Below are positions 13,045 to 22,334 of a stretch of 64,000 bases of DNA, one piece after another. The stretch is from positions 182,056-246,055 of the forward strand of contig DATCEH010000125.1 in NCBI GenBank assembly GCA_036510225.1. Direction: 5' to 3'. A program made the position numbers and the translations under genes. The notes under the pieces are model-generated. The model did not search any database. It saw only the letters and a list, made by a program, of their open reading frames with translations, and was not told the DNA's origin. The stretch's first letter is position 1, and every line of letters starts with the position of its first letter. This DNA comes from Palsa-513 sp036510225. Its GTDB lineage: Bacteria > Actinomycetota > Thermoleophilia > Solirubrobacterales > Solirubrobacteraceae.

Positions 13045-13956
13045 ATGAATCGCGTCGGCGTCGTCGTGCTCTCTTACGAGGGTGCGGACCTGACCCTGGA
13101 CTGCCTGGCGTCCCTCGCGGCCGATGACTACGCCGACCGGATCGAGATCGTCGTAGACAACGGGTCCGCCGACTCGGTCCTGTCGCGAGTGGCCGAGCTG
13201 TACCCGGGCACGGTTCGCATTCGCATGGATCGAAACCTCGGCTTCTCGGCAGGAAACAACGCCGGCATGGCCAAGGCCCTCGACCTTGGATGCGACCACG
13301 TCCTGATCCTCAACAACGACACGTTGGTCGAGTGCGGTGCTGTGGGCGCCATGGTCGCGGCCGCGCGGCCGCGGCGGGTGGTCGCGCCGTTGATCGTGTA
13401 CGCGGAAGCCCCCGACATCGCGTGGTACGCGGGTGCGCGCTTCGACCCCCGCACGGGCATGCCGGGGCGGATGGAGGGCTACGGGAGGCAACTTCGCGAC
13501 GTGGACTTGGCGCCACGACCCACCCAGCGCTTTTCGGGTGCGGCCGTGATGGTGCCGGCGGTTGCGGTCCGGGAGGTGGGAATGTTCGACGACGACCTGT
13601 TCTTCCTCTTCGAGGACGTCGAATGGTCGCTGCGACTTCGACGCGCCGGCTACCAGATCCACTTCGAGCCCTCGGCACGCATCCGACACCGCGTGGCGAG
13701 GACGCAGGGCGGCGAGCACTCCCTTTCCAGCTATTACTACGGCACCCGCAACCAGTTGGCGGTTTCGCAGGCGCTCTGCCCGTTGTCAGGCCTCGCCGCT
13801 GGCCGCCGTGCGGCGACGGTACTCGGCGTGTATCTGGCGCGCGCGCGTCGTGCGCCGCGCCCGGTCGCGGCTGCGACAGCGTCACTCGAGGGTTTCCGGG
13901 ACTGGCGGAGGGGCCGGTCCGGACAGTGGTCGAGACAGCCCTCGGCGGCGCGGTGA
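13045..13956 (+). CDS. Glycosyltransferase family 2 (rhamnosyltransferase-like)
   Basis: This is a 303-residue GT-A fold transferase. Key motifs are VGVVVLSYEGADLTLDCL, VVDNGSADS, NLGFSAGNNAGM, LILNNDTLV (the DxD position) and FFLFEDVEWSLRLRRAGY, the pattern of WbbL/rhamnosyltransferase-type enzymes that extend polysaccharide repeat units on the cytoplasmic membrane face. The C-terminus is basic and possibly membrane-associated. Its TGA overlaps the GTG of the next glycosyltransferase (13953-13956), starting a chain of overlapping genes that runs to 17.5 kb. Confidence 0.88.
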   Translation: MNRVGVVVLSYEGADLTLDCLASLAADDYADRIEIVVDNGSADSVLSRVAELYPGTVRIRMDRNLGFSAGNNAGMAKALDLGCDHVLILNNDTLVECGAVGAMVAAARPRRVVAPLIVYAEAPDIAWYAGARFDPRTGMPGRMEGYGRQLRDVDLAPRPTQRFSGAAVMVPAVAVREVGMFDDDLFFLFEDVEWSLRLRRAGYQIHFEPSARIRHRVARTQGGEHSLSSYYYGTRNQLAVSQALCPLSGLAAGRRAATVLGVYLARARRAPRPVAAATASLEGFRDWRRGRSGQWSRQPSAAR

Positions 13957-15041
13957 CGCGCCCGTCCGTAGTCATCGACGCCCGCATCGTCGACGCCGAT
14001 TCGATGACGCGCACCGGTCTCGGTCGCTACACATCCGAGGTCGTCTGTGGGCTTCGCCTGGCCAGGCCGCATTGGGACCTTGTCGTCCTCTCCAACCGCC
14101 GGGACCTCTTCGGCGCGCCGCCCGCGATTCGCCGGACTCGCTGGCCGACGGCCTCGGGCCTGGGACGCGTCACGTGGCTGCAGGCGGTCTCGCGACTCGA
14201 GCTCGCGCGCCTGCGGCCTGACCTGTGGTTCGGCACGGCCTATGTCGTCCCGTGGTGGTGGAAGGGCGCGTCCGTCGTGACGGTTCACGACCTCGTTTTT
14301 CTGACCATGCCGGCACGCTACCGGGGGCGGCTGAACGCTGCTCACGCGAGTTGGGCGACGCGCTCGAGCGTGGCGCGGGCGCGGACCGTGATCTGCGACT
14401 CGGCGCACACGCGCGGCGCCCTGATGGAGGTGCTCGACGTTCCGAGCGATCGTCTCGAGGTCGTGCATCTGGGAGTGAGCGAGGCCTTCCGGCCCGGCGG
14501 GCCGCGCCGGGTCGCCGATCCATACCTGCTGCAGGTTGGTACCTTCGAAGCCCGCAAGGGGCTCGACACGCTTGCCGACGCGTTGGTCCGGCTCCGCGCT
14601 GAGGGGAGCCCGCTCCGGGCCGTCCTGGCCGGGCGCCCCGGCTGGGGGGCCGAGACGGATCTCCGGCGCCTGGAGGAGCTCGGTGCGGAGATCGTCGTGA
14701 GTCCGGACGACGCTGAGCTCGCCGAGCTCTACCGCGGGGCGCTCGCTGTCACCCTCCTGTCTCGTGAGGAGGGGTTCGGACTGACCGCTGCCGAAGCGAT
14801 GGCTTCGGGCACTCCCCTCGTCTGTACCGACCTCCCCGCCGTGCGTGAGTTCGCCGGGTCCGCGCCGCTCTATGCGAACCCCGGGGACTCGGTCGCCGTC
14901 GCCGGGCACCTGCGTGCACTGCTCGAGGATCCAGCCGAGCGGCGGCGCCGCGCCGTGCTCGGCCTGGATCTCTCCCGCGAGCTGGACTGGGCTCGGGTCG
15001 CCGAGCGTCACGCCGAGATCATCGAGCGTCACCTTCCATGA
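13953..15041 (+). CDS. Glycosyltransferase family 4
   Basis: This is a 362-residue GT-B retaining transferase. The N-terminal part has VIDARIVDADSMTRTGLGRYTSEVV, an acceptor-side motif typical of mannosyltransferase-like GT4 proteins. The donor domain has LLQVGTFEARKGLDTLADAL and the E-x7-E region SREEGFGLTAAEAMASGTPL. The GTG at 13953 overlaps the previous stop and excludes a long out-of-family upstream extension. The stop overlaps the ATG of the Wzy-like gene, so the three genes are probably coupled. Confidence 0.88.
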   Translation: MTRPSVVIDARIVDADSMTRTGLGRYTSEVVCGLRLARPHWDLVVLSNRRDLFGAPPAIRRTRWPTASGLGRVTWLQAVSRLELARLRPDLWFGTAYVVPWWWKGASVVTVHDLVFLTMPARYRGRLNAAHASWATRSSVARARTVICDSAHTRGALMEVLDVPSDRLEVVHLGVSEAFRPGGPRRVADPYLLQVGTFEARKGLDTLADALVRLRAEGSPLRAVLAGRPGWGAETDLRRLEELGAEIVVSPDDAELAELYRGALAVTLLSREEGFGLTAAEAMASGTPLVCTDLPAVREFAGSAPLYANPGDSVAVAGHLRALLEDPAERRRRAVLGLDLSRELDWARVAERHAEIIERHLP

Positions 15042-16432
15042 TCGGAGCCACGCTGATCCTGGTCTGCCTCGAGGCTGTCCTCGGCCTCGCCGCGTGGTTG
15101 TTGTGTGGCAGGCGCCCGGACCAGGCCGCCCTCGGCCTGCTCGCCGTGACCGCTCCGCTCGAGGACTATCGGACGCCGCTGCTCGGCGTGAACGTCTCGC
15201 TGTTCCGACTCTCCCTGGTCGTGGCCCTCGCCGTCCTGGCTCGCGGACGGCTGAACCAGCTCCGTCAACCATCGCGTGATCCGATCACCCTGGCGTACGC
15301 GCTCCTCGCCGCGATCATGGCGATCTCACTCGTGCTCTTCTCGGACAACCGGTCGCTCGGCTTCCGCGTCTTGAGCCAGGTGGCCGTGGGGACTGTCGCA
15401 ATGGTCGTCGTCGCCGGCCTCGTCCGGCGCATCGGACATCCAGTGCGCGTCGCCGGGACGCTCGTCGTAGGCGTCGCGCTCCCGATTGCCGCCGGGTTCT
15501 GGCAGGCGTCGTTCGGATCGACCAGAGCCGCACCGCTACTGCCCTTCCTCGCGTCGCTTCCGGCGGCACCGGGACTCGAGGTCTCGCGCATCGGCTCGTC
15601 GTTTGCCGGGGCGACCCTGCGCGTGAAGTCGACGTTCGCCGATCCAAACCACTTCGGTGCGTATTGTGCGCTGCTGCTCGGGCCGCTTCTGGGTCTGTTG
15701 GGTCTTGCCGCCGGGCGTCGGTCGGTCCGCTGGATCGCCGCCAGCTCCGCGGTCGTCATCGCCCTCGTGTGCATGATCCTCCTGTCGGGCTCGCGTAGCG
15801 CCTGGTTGGCAGCGGGGGTGTGCGTCGTGGGATGCGGCGCCGCATTCCTGCCGGCACTGCTACGCGGAATGAGCTCCCGCGCGCGCGGCCGCGCCGCTTT
15901 GGGGTCAGCCGTCGCCGTCGCCGTCCTCGCCCTCGTCGGCTCGCCGATCGTCGCCAGTCGCCTCAACGACGCGACCGCCGCGAACCGCCAGTCCAACGAG
16001 ACGCACAGCCTCACCCTCCGCAGAGCCTCGGATGACCTCGTCGAAATGCCTGTCCTGGGAATCGGACTCTCGGACTTCGGGCCCCAACTGGGTGAGGGGC
16101 CGCTCACCTCCGGCGCGCACTCGACCTATCTGACGGTCGGGGCCGAACTCGGCTTCGTCGGGCTGTTCGCCCTGCTGGCCGTCCTCGTGCTCACCGGCCG
16201 CGCGCTCGCTGCGGGAATCCGTCGGGGCGACGGCGAGCTGCGCATGGTCGCGACCGGCCTCGCCTGCGGCTACGCCGGCTTCGCGCTTGCGGCCGCGTTC
16301 TATGACCTTTGGTGGGACGACTTCCAGTGGCTGATCGCAGGGAGCGTGCTGGGACTCTGCGGCGCTGTGGCCGGCCCGCTGAGCGGCCGGCGCGCGGTGG
16401 GTCGCCGGCGGCCGCAGTCGGTCCGTGCATGA
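15038..16432 (+). CDS. O-antigen ligase/polymerase family protein (Wzy-like)
   Basis: This 464-residue integral membrane protein has about ten or more hydrophobic segments and a Wzy_C-type region: FADPNHFGAYCALLLGPL, LLSGSRSAWLAAG, and the periplasmic-loop-to-helix segment VLGIGLSDFGPQLGEG followed by AHSTYLTVGAELGFVGL. The family polymerises lipid-linked repeat units or ligates glycans outside the membrane. The ATG start overlaps the upstream GT4 stop and its own stop overlaps the next GT4 start (ATGA both times). Confidence 0.85.
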   Translation: MIGATLILVCLEAVLGLAAWLLCGRRPDQAALGLLAVTAPLEDYRTPLLGVNVSLFRLSLVVALAVLARGRLNQLRQPSRDPITLAYALLAAIMAISLVLFSDNRSLGFRVLSQVAVGTVAMVVVAGLVRRIGHPVRVAGTLVVGVALPIAAGFWQASFGSTRAAPLLPFLASLPAAPGLEVSRIGSSFAGATLRVKSTFADPNHFGAYCALLLGPLLGLLGLAAGRRSVRWIAASSAVVIALVCMILLSGSRSAWLAAGVCVVGCGAAFLPALLRGMSSRARGRAALGSAVAVAVLALVGSPIVASRLNDATAANRQSNETHSLTLRRASDDLVEMPVLGIGLSDFGPQLGEGPLTSGAHSTYLTVGAELGFVGLFALLAVLVLTGRALAAGIRRGDGELRMVATGLACGYAGFALAAAFYDLWWDDFQWLIAGSVLGLCGAVAGPLSGRRAVGRRRPQSVRA

Positions 16433-17547
16433 GCGTATCCGTCCTCCACGTCTACAAGGACGTGCATCCGGACGTCCACGGTGGCATCGAGCGGCACATC
16501 GACGACCTCCGCCGCCTGCCGGGCGTCGAGAGCAGCGTGCTGGTCGGCTCACGTTCTCGGCGCACGCGAATCCGCAGCGTGGCTGGCGGCGCTGAAGTCG
16601 CGGTCGGCGAACTGGGGCGGCTGCTCTCGGCTCCGCTGGCGCCCACGTTCCCGCTATGGCTCCACCGTATGCCGGCCGACGTCGTCCACCTGCATCTGCC
16701 CAATCCGACGGGAGAGGTCGCCGCTCTGGTCGCATCCGCAGGCCGGCCGATCATCGCTTCGTACCACGCCGACATCGTCCGCCAGGCGGTCTTGCTGCCG
16801 CTCTACGCCCCGGTCGTGGACGCGGTTCTGCGGCGGGCGGCTGTGGTAGTCAGCGGCACCCACGCAATGCTTCGGACAAGCCCCCTTCTCTCCAAGCATG
16901 CGGGCCGTGCCCGCGTCATCCCGTACGGTGTCGATACCGACCGCCTTTCGCCGGCGGCCGCCGACCCAGCCGCCGTCACGGCCTTGCGTCGGCGGTTCGG
17001 GGCACGAGTGGTGGTGGCAACCGGCCGATTGGTCTACTACAAGGGATTCGATCGACTGATCCGGCTCGCCGAGCGTGTCGACGCGTCGATCGTGATCGCG
17101 GGCACCGGACCGTTGTCGGCGGAGCTGGGAGCCCTGGCGGCCAGAGCGCCGCGGGCCCATCTGCTCGGCAGCGTCACCGACGCTCAGCTGCGTGACGTGC
17201 TCGCTGCGGCCGACGTCTTCGTGCTTCCCTCCGTGAACCGCGCCGAGAGCTTCGGGATCGCCACGTTGGAGGCGCAGTCCATGGGGCTGCCGGCCGTGGT
17301 CACTGACGTCGGGACCGGGACCGTCGAGGCGATCGAGCCGGATCACTCAGGCATTGTCGTTGCGTCGGGAGACGACGATGCCCTCGTCAGGGCGCTACGT
17401 ACGCTGCTCGACGACGTCGACCTGAGGGCCCGCTTCGGGGTCTGCGCTCGGGCCCGGGCGGTCGCCGGGTTCTCGATGCGCGCCACCGCCGATCGGTGGG
17501 CGAGACTCTACGCGGAGGTAGCCGGCTCCGGGAAGGGCTCGAGATGA
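16429..17547 (+). CDS. Glycosyltransferase family 4
   Basis: This is a 372-residue GT-B transferase. The N-terminal HVYKDVHPDVHGGIERHIDDL is typical of GT4 enzymes of exopolysaccharide loci; the donor half has VVATGRLVYYKGFDRLIRLA, VIAGTGPLSAELGAL and the E-x7-E segment NRAESFGIATLEAQSMGLP. ATG 16429 overlaps the Wzy-like stop and fits the family start; upstream in-frame sequence is shadow of the previous gene. It likely adds a sugar to the lipid-linked repeat unit of this locus. Confidence 0.88.
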   Translation: MSVSVLHVYKDVHPDVHGGIERHIDDLRRLPGVESSVLVGSRSRRTRIRSVAGGAEVAVGELGRLLSAPLAPTFPLWLHRMPADVVHLHLPNPTGEVAALVASAGRPIIASYHADIVRQAVLLPLYAPVVDAVLRRAAVVVSGTHAMLRTSPLLSKHAGRARVIPYGVDTDRLSPAAADPAAVTALRRRFGARVVVATGRLVYYKGFDRLIRLAERVDASIVIAGTGPLSAELGALAARAPRAHLLGSVTDAQLRDVLAAADVFVLPSVNRAESFGIATLEAQSMGLPAVVTDVGTGTVEAIEPDHSGIVVASGDDDALVRALRTLLDDVDLRARFGVCARARAVAGFSMRATADRWARLYAEVAGSGKGSR

Positions 17548-17562
17548 GGCTCGCCGCCGCCG

Positions 17563-19122
17563 GTGATCCACTGCCCGGCGTCGCCACCTGCGTGCTCCAC
17601 CACCGCGAGGACCCTCTGGTCGTGTCCGAGCCCGGTGCCTGAATCGACGACGCAGGTCCCTCCGGTGCCCCACTCACCGCCCGCGGCAGGCGCCGTGATC
17701 CGCGGCGGGGTGTTGCGGGTCGGCGGCTTCGCCGTCTCGGCCCTGCTCGGAGCCCTGTCGGCCGCTCTCCTGTTTCGCGACTTGGGGGTCGTCGACACCG
17801 CGCGCTACATGAGCATCGTCTCGCTCGTGGCAATCGTCGCCGGAGTGTCGGATCTCGGGATCACGCAACTCGGAGTGCGTCTGCTGTCGATTGCCGCGCC
17901 GAGCCAGCGCGGGTCGCTCTCCCGAGAGCTGCTCGGCGTCCGAATCCTGGTGACGCTCGCAGGGCTCGTCCTGATCCTCGCCTTCGCGGCCGTCGCATAC
18001 CCGTCTGTCGTCGTGGCCGGCGTGGCGATCGCCGGCGTCGGACTGCTGCTCCAGGTGACGCAGGACAACTATGCGGTGATGTTGCAGGTCGAACTGCGGT
18101 TCGGCTGGGTCGCGGTGCTCGATGTCCTTCGCCAGGCGGCGATAGCGGGTTTGATCGCCCTGTTCGTCCTCCTCGGAGCCCGGCTCGTCGTCTTCTCCTC
18201 CGCCCCGGTCTGGGCCGGCATCGTCGTCCTGGTGCCGGCTGGCCTACTCATTCGCGGCCGCCGCTCCCTCCGTCCCTCGTTCGAGCCCGCCCGGGCTCGC
18301 CAGCTGCTGCGGATGGTCCTCCCGTACTCGGCCGCGATCATGGCATCCACGCTGTACCCGCGCGAGGCGATCGTCCTGCTTCACCTGATCGGAGGCGATC
18401 GGCAGCTCGGAATCTACTCAGCCGCCTTCCGGGTGGTGCAGGGAATGAGCGCCGTTCCCGCGCTCCTGATCGGCACCGCACTGCCCGTGCTCGCTCGCTC
18501 GGCGGTCGAGGATCGCGCGCGATTCGACCGTGTGGTCGGGCGTGTGTTCGCAGCGTCGGTGGTCGCCGGTGGCGGTCTCGCCGTCGCGCTCGGAGTCGGT
18601 GCCCCGGAGGCCATCTCGCTGATTGGGGGCCGCGCGTTCCGCGCCGCGGACAGCGTTCTGACGATCCAGAGCATTGCGCTGGGCGCGAGCTTCATCGCCA
18701 GCTTGTGGGGAAACGTGCTGCTCAGCCAACGCCGCTACCGGGCGCTGGTGGCACTGAACGCCTCGGCGGCCGTGCTTCTCGCCGCGCTGCTCGGAATTCT
18801 CGTTCCGGCCGACGGAGCTCGCGGCGCCGCAACGGCAACGGCGCTGGCCGAGCTCGTCGTTGCGACGGCCGGCGGGTTGCTCGTCTGTCGCGGTGGGCGC
18901 GTCCGGCGTCCGGACCTTGGTGTCCTCGGCAAGGTCGCGGTCGCCGTCGCGGCGGGGGTTGGCCCCGCCGTTGCGATCGGCGCCCCGGTAATCGTGCGCG
19001 CGCTTCTTGCGAGCGCCTTGTATGCGGCAGTGGTCCTCCTGACACGCGCGCTGCCGCCGGAGGTGGTAGCCGTGCTTCGGTCGTGGCTGCGGCGTCGGTC
19101 CCGGTCGGGGGCCCCTGAGTGA
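17563..19122 (+). CDS. Polysaccharide flippase (Wzx/MATE-like MOP family)
   Basis: This is a membrane protein of up to 519 residues with about 12-14 hydrophobic segments in the arrangement of oligosaccharide flippases (AVIRGGVLRVGGFAVSALLG at the start, LPYSAAIMASTLYPREAIV mid-protein, a polar ...GIYSAAFRVVQGMSAVP segment). Such proteins move lipid-linked repeat units across the membrane. The start is uncertain: the first ~43 residues after GTG 17563 are Pro/Thr/Cys-rich and not family-like, and in-frame GTGs at 17635 and 17665 fit the membrane domain better. It follows the GT4 gene by 15 bases. Confidence 0.82.
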   Translation: MIHCPASPPACSTTARTLWSCPSPVPESTTQVPPVPHSPPAAGAVIRGGVLRVGGFAVSALLGALSAALLFRDLGVVDTARYMSIVSLVAIVAGVSDLGITQLGVRLLSIAAPSQRGSLSRELLGVRILVTLAGLVLILAFAAVAYPSVVVAGVAIAGVGLLLQVTQDNYAVMLQVELRFGWVAVLDVLRQAAIAGLIALFVLLGARLVVFSSAPVWAGIVVLVPAGLLIRGRRSLRPSFEPARARQLLRMVLPYSAAIMASTLYPREAIVLLHLIGGDRQLGIYSAAFRVVQGMSAVPALLIGTALPVLARSAVEDRARFDRVVGRVFAASVVAGGGLAVALGVGAPEAISLIGGRAFRAADSVLTIQSIALGASFIASLWGNVLLSQRRYRALVALNASAAVLLAALLGILVPADGARGAATATALAELVVATAGGLLVCRGGRVRRPDLGVLGKVAVAVAAGVGPAVAIGAPVIVRALLASALYAAVVLLTRALPPEVVAVLRSWLRRRSRSGAPE

Positions 19123-19287
19123 ACGCTTGGCGTCGGGAGTCGCCGGCCCCGCGGGGAGGTCTGGGAGGCACTGTGGTGGTGCGAGGGGCGCGGCCGCCGT
19201 GGCAGACTCCGCTCGTGTGCGCGCCTCAATCCTTGAGCGTGGTGGCGCGTTTGGGGCCAAACCGCAAAGCCGGACCATCTCGGTCTA

Positions 19288-22200
19288 GTGACATTCGCTG
19301 AGAGCGTCACCGTCAGCTTGGCGATCGCGTCGATCGTGGTCTACCTTGGCACGCCGTACGTGATCGCGCTGGCCGACCGCTGGCAGTTCTACGATCTCCC
19401 GGCCGGATACAAGGGCCATGCCCGGCCGACGCCGTATCTGGGCGGCGCTGCCGTGATGGCGGGATTCGCGGCGTCGCTACTGCTGGCCGCGAGCGACTGG
19501 GGGCGCACAGTGCCGCTGGTCGGGGGAGTTGGCCTGCTCTGGGTCGTCGGCACGGTCGACGACCGGCGGACAGTGTCACCCGGACTCCGCGTCGCGGTCG
19601 AGCTCACGCTGGGTGCGGTCGTCTGGGCCGCCGGCCTCGGCTGGCACCTGCATATGGGGTTCGCGCCTGACCTCGGGCTTACGTGTGTGTGGATTGTCGC
19701 TGTCGTCAACGCGTTCAATCTGTTTGACAACATGGATGGGGCCGCCACGACGATGGCGTTGGTGGTGTCGGCCGGGGCGGCGGTACTCGGTGTTCTAAGG
19801 CACGACGCGTGGCTGGCGATCGCCGCCGCGGCGCTCGGCGGAGCCTGCATCGGCTTTCTGCCGCGCAACCTGGCTCGGCCGGCCCGCATCTTCCTCGGCG
19901 ATGGCGGGAGCATGCCGCTCGGATTCGCCGTGGCGGTACTCGCTATGGCTGGCGCGGGCCGCTCGCCGGCGCCGTGGCACGCCCTGGTCGTGGGGCTGCT
20001 CCTCGTCGGCATACCCGCACTGGACACGTGCCTCGTCGTCGTCTCGCGCCGCCGTCGAGGAGTGTCCGTGCTGACTGGTGGTCGAGATCATCTCACCCAC
20101 CGAGTGCGCCGCTTCCTGCCCGGGAGTCGGGCCGTCGCGCTCAGTCTTGGGGCCCTCCAGGCCGGCGCCTGCGGCTTGGCGGTGCTCGCTTCCGAAGGAA
20201 GCTCGGCCTTCGTGGTCTTCAGCGCGGTGCTCTATCTGACCGTCGCGGGCTCGGCGATCTGGTTGCTGGACAACAGCGTCGAGCAGGAGGAGTTTCCCGT
20301 CGCCCCCGGCGCAATCGGGCCGCAGACGGTGCGTGGGGCTCCTCGGTGGGCGGCGGTCCTCGCTCTCGTGATCATCGGCCTCGGCGCAGGACTGAGCCCC
20401 TTTGTCGCGGCGTACTACGACGCAACGACCTGGGTGCCGATTGGGCTCGGCCTGGTGGTCGCGGCGGCGGTCTGTCTCGTTGCGCGCCCCGGCCGCGTCG
20501 CGGGCCCGGCCTGCCTCGCGCTGGGCGGGCTGCTCGGACTGGGGGTCTGGTCGCTGGGCTCGGCCGCCTGGGCGCAATCGGTCGAGGGCGCCGTGGTGGA
20601 CGGCAACCGCCTGCTCGTCTACGGCGCGCTCTTCGCGGTCCTCCTGACCCTGCTGCGCAACCGTCGCCGAGCCACATGGCTGATCGCCGCGCTTGGCGCG
20701 GGAGTGGTGGCCGTCGCGGTCTCGGTGCTCGTCCGGCTGCTCGCGGGCGATCCCGGCTCGCTGTTTCTGTCCGGGCGACTGAACGCGCCCGTCGGCTACA
20801 TCAACGGCGAGGGCTGCCTCTTCGTGATGGGCTTCTGGCTCTGCTGGGCGGCCGCCGAAGACCGGCGGCCCGGGCTGGCCGGTGCTGGGGGCGCCGGCGC
20901 GACGCTGATGGCCTGTCTGGCGCTGCTCTCGCAGTCGCGCGGCACGGCGCTCGCGATGTTGGTCTCACTCGTGGCCGTCGTTGCCACGGTCCCCGGCGCC
21001 CGCCGGCGACTGGTCGGCCTCGGCTTCGCGGCGATCGGCGTGGCCATGGCCCGGGCGCCGTTGCTGGCGATCTACAACGCCGGCGCCGGCGGCGTCCTAC
21101 CGATCGGCGTGGCTCATGCTGGCGGTCGGGCCGCGCTGGTCGCTTCCGTCGCCGTCGGCGTGGCCTGGGCGGCCGCCGTCGCCGCTCGCAACCTGCTCGT
21201 CGCATCAGACCCTGTGGTCGCTGGTCGAGTGCGCCGCGCGGTGTCCGTGGCGCTCCTCGCAGCCGCCCTCGCCGCCGTCGTGGTCGCCGGCGCTTCGGCG
21301 GGTCGGATCGATCGGTCGGTGAAGTCGCAGTGGTCCGCGTTCACGCACCTGTCGGCCCCGGCCGGAGCGGGTCTCGCAGCCGGTCAGTCGCGCCTGCTCT
21401 CGGGCGCCGGCAATCGGTATGACTACTGGCGGGTCGCCCTGGATGTCTGGCGCCAGAATCCGGTGATCGGGATCGGCGCCGGCAACTACACCCGCCCCTA
21501 CTTCCTCGAGCGGGCGACGACCGAGGACATCGATCAGCCGCATTCACTCGAGTTGCAGACGATGTCCGAGCTCGGCCTCGTCGGATGCGTGCTCCTGCTC
21601 GCCTTTGTCGCCGGCCTCGCGCTCGGCGTGAGGCGTATGCGTCGCGAGGCCCGCACCAGCCCTGCCGAGCGTGGCCTGCTCGTCGCGGCGCTCGGAGCCT
21701 CCCTGGCCTGGTTCACGCAGACCAGCGGCGACTGGATTCATCTGCTGCCGGGTGTCACGGCGATCGCGCTCGGAGCGATCGCCGTGCTGGTCGCAGGACG
21801 CGGCGATCGAAGCCCCGCACCGGCGCATCTGCCCGGTGGGCGCGCGTCCTCGCCAGGGCGGGTCCCGGGTCGGCTGGGATCCCGGCGCGTCGCCGCCCTC
21901 ACGGGCGTCGCAGCACTCGCCCTCGCGCTTGTCATGGCGGGCGCCAGCCTGAGCCGGGAGGGGCTTGGCGACCTGTTCCGCGCGCGAGCCGAGCGACAGG
22001 TCGATACCAACCCGTCGGCAGCCCTCGCGGACGCGAATCGGTCTTTGAGCATCGACGCCGACGCGGTGGAGACCTACTACGTGAAGGCCGCCGCCCTCGC
22101 CCACTTCGACGAGGCCGCGGCCGCCCAGGCTGCGTTGCGCGCGGCGCTGCGTCACGAGCCAGAGAACTTCGTCACCTGGACGTTGCTCGGAGACATCGCC

Positions 22201-22317
22201 GTGCGGCAGGGCGAGTTTGGGACGGCAAGGACGGACTACTCGACCGCACACCGTCTCAATCCACGCGATCCAACGCTCCGGTCGCTGGCCGCCAACCCAC
22301 GCGCAGAGGCGCAGTAG
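19288..22317 (+). CDS. WecA/MraY-type phosphoglycosyltransferase fused to Wzy-like domain and TPR
   Basis: This 1009-residue protein combines three modules. Residues 1-325 are a polyprenyl-phosphate sugar-1-phosphate transferase: DD at 91-92 (GTVDDRRTV), NAFNLFDNMDGAA at 141-153, FLGDGGSMPLGF at 202-213 and GGRDHLTHR at 264-272, the conserved cytoplasmic catalytic motifs. Residues 351-830 are a Wzy/O-antigen-ligase-like polytopic domain with SGAGNRYDYWRVALDVW, NPVIGIGAGNY and HSLELQTMSELGLVG. After another membrane helix (about 865-890), residues 900-1009 form TPR-like helices (AALADANRSLSIDADAVETY, LGDIAVRQGEFGTARTDY). It may both start lipid-linked glycan synthesis and act on the polymer outside. 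The GTG at 19288 begins directly with the transferase fold. Confidence 0.85.
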   Translation: MTFAESVTVSLAIASIVVYLGTPYVIALADRWQFYDLPAGYKGHARPTPYLGGAAVMAGFAASLLLAASDWGRTVPLVGGVGLLWVVGTVDDRRTVSPGLRVAVELTLGAVVWAAGLGWHLHMGFAPDLGLTCVWIVAVVNAFNLFDNMDGAATTMALVVSAGAAVLGVLRHDAWLAIAAAALGGACIGFLPRNLARPARIFLGDGGSMPLGFAVAVLAMAGAGRSPAPWHALVVGLLLVGIPALDTCLVVVSRRRRGVSVLTGGRDHLTHRVRRFLPGSRAVALSLGALQAGACGLAVLASEGSSAFVVFSAVLYLTVAGSAIWLLDNSVEQEEFPVAPGAIGPQTVRGAPRWAAVLALVIIGLGAGLSPFVAAYYDATTWVPIGLGLVVAAAVCLVARPGRVAGPACLALGGLLGLGVWSLGSAAWAQSVEGAVVDGNRLLVYGALFAVLLTLLRNRRRATWLIAALGAGVVAVAVSVLVRLLAGDPGSLFLSGRLNAPVGYINGEGCLFVMGFWLCWAAAEDRRPGLAGAGGAGATLMACLALLSQSRGTALAMLVSLVAVVATVPGARRRLVGLGFAAIGVAMARAPLLAIYNAGAGGVLPIGVAHAGGRAALVASVAVGVAWAAAVAARNLLVASDPVVAGRVRRAVSVALLAAALAAVVVAGASAGRIDRSVKSQWSAFTHLSAPAGAGLAAGQSRLLSGAGNRYDYWRVALDVWRQNPVIGIGAGNYTRPYFLERATTEDIDQPHSLELQTMSELGLVGCVLLLAFVAGLALGVRRMRREARTSPAERGLLVAALGASLAWFTQTSGDWIHLLPGVTAIALGAIAVLVAGRGDRSPAPAHLPGGRASSPGRVPGRLGSRRVAALTGVAALALALVMAGASLSREGLGDLFRARAERQVDTNPSAALADANRSLSIDADAVETYYVKAAALAHFDEAAAAQAALRAALRHEPENFVTWTLLGDIAVRQGEFGTARTDYSTAHRLNPRDPTLRSLAANPRAEAQ

Positions 22318-22334
22318 CCGCTATTTTCCCAACG

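Noticed and set aside
13290..13952. Upstream extension of the GT4 gene at 13953
   Set aside because: The extension is read out of frame through the preceding glycosyltransferase; the GTGA overlap start gives the family-like N-terminus.
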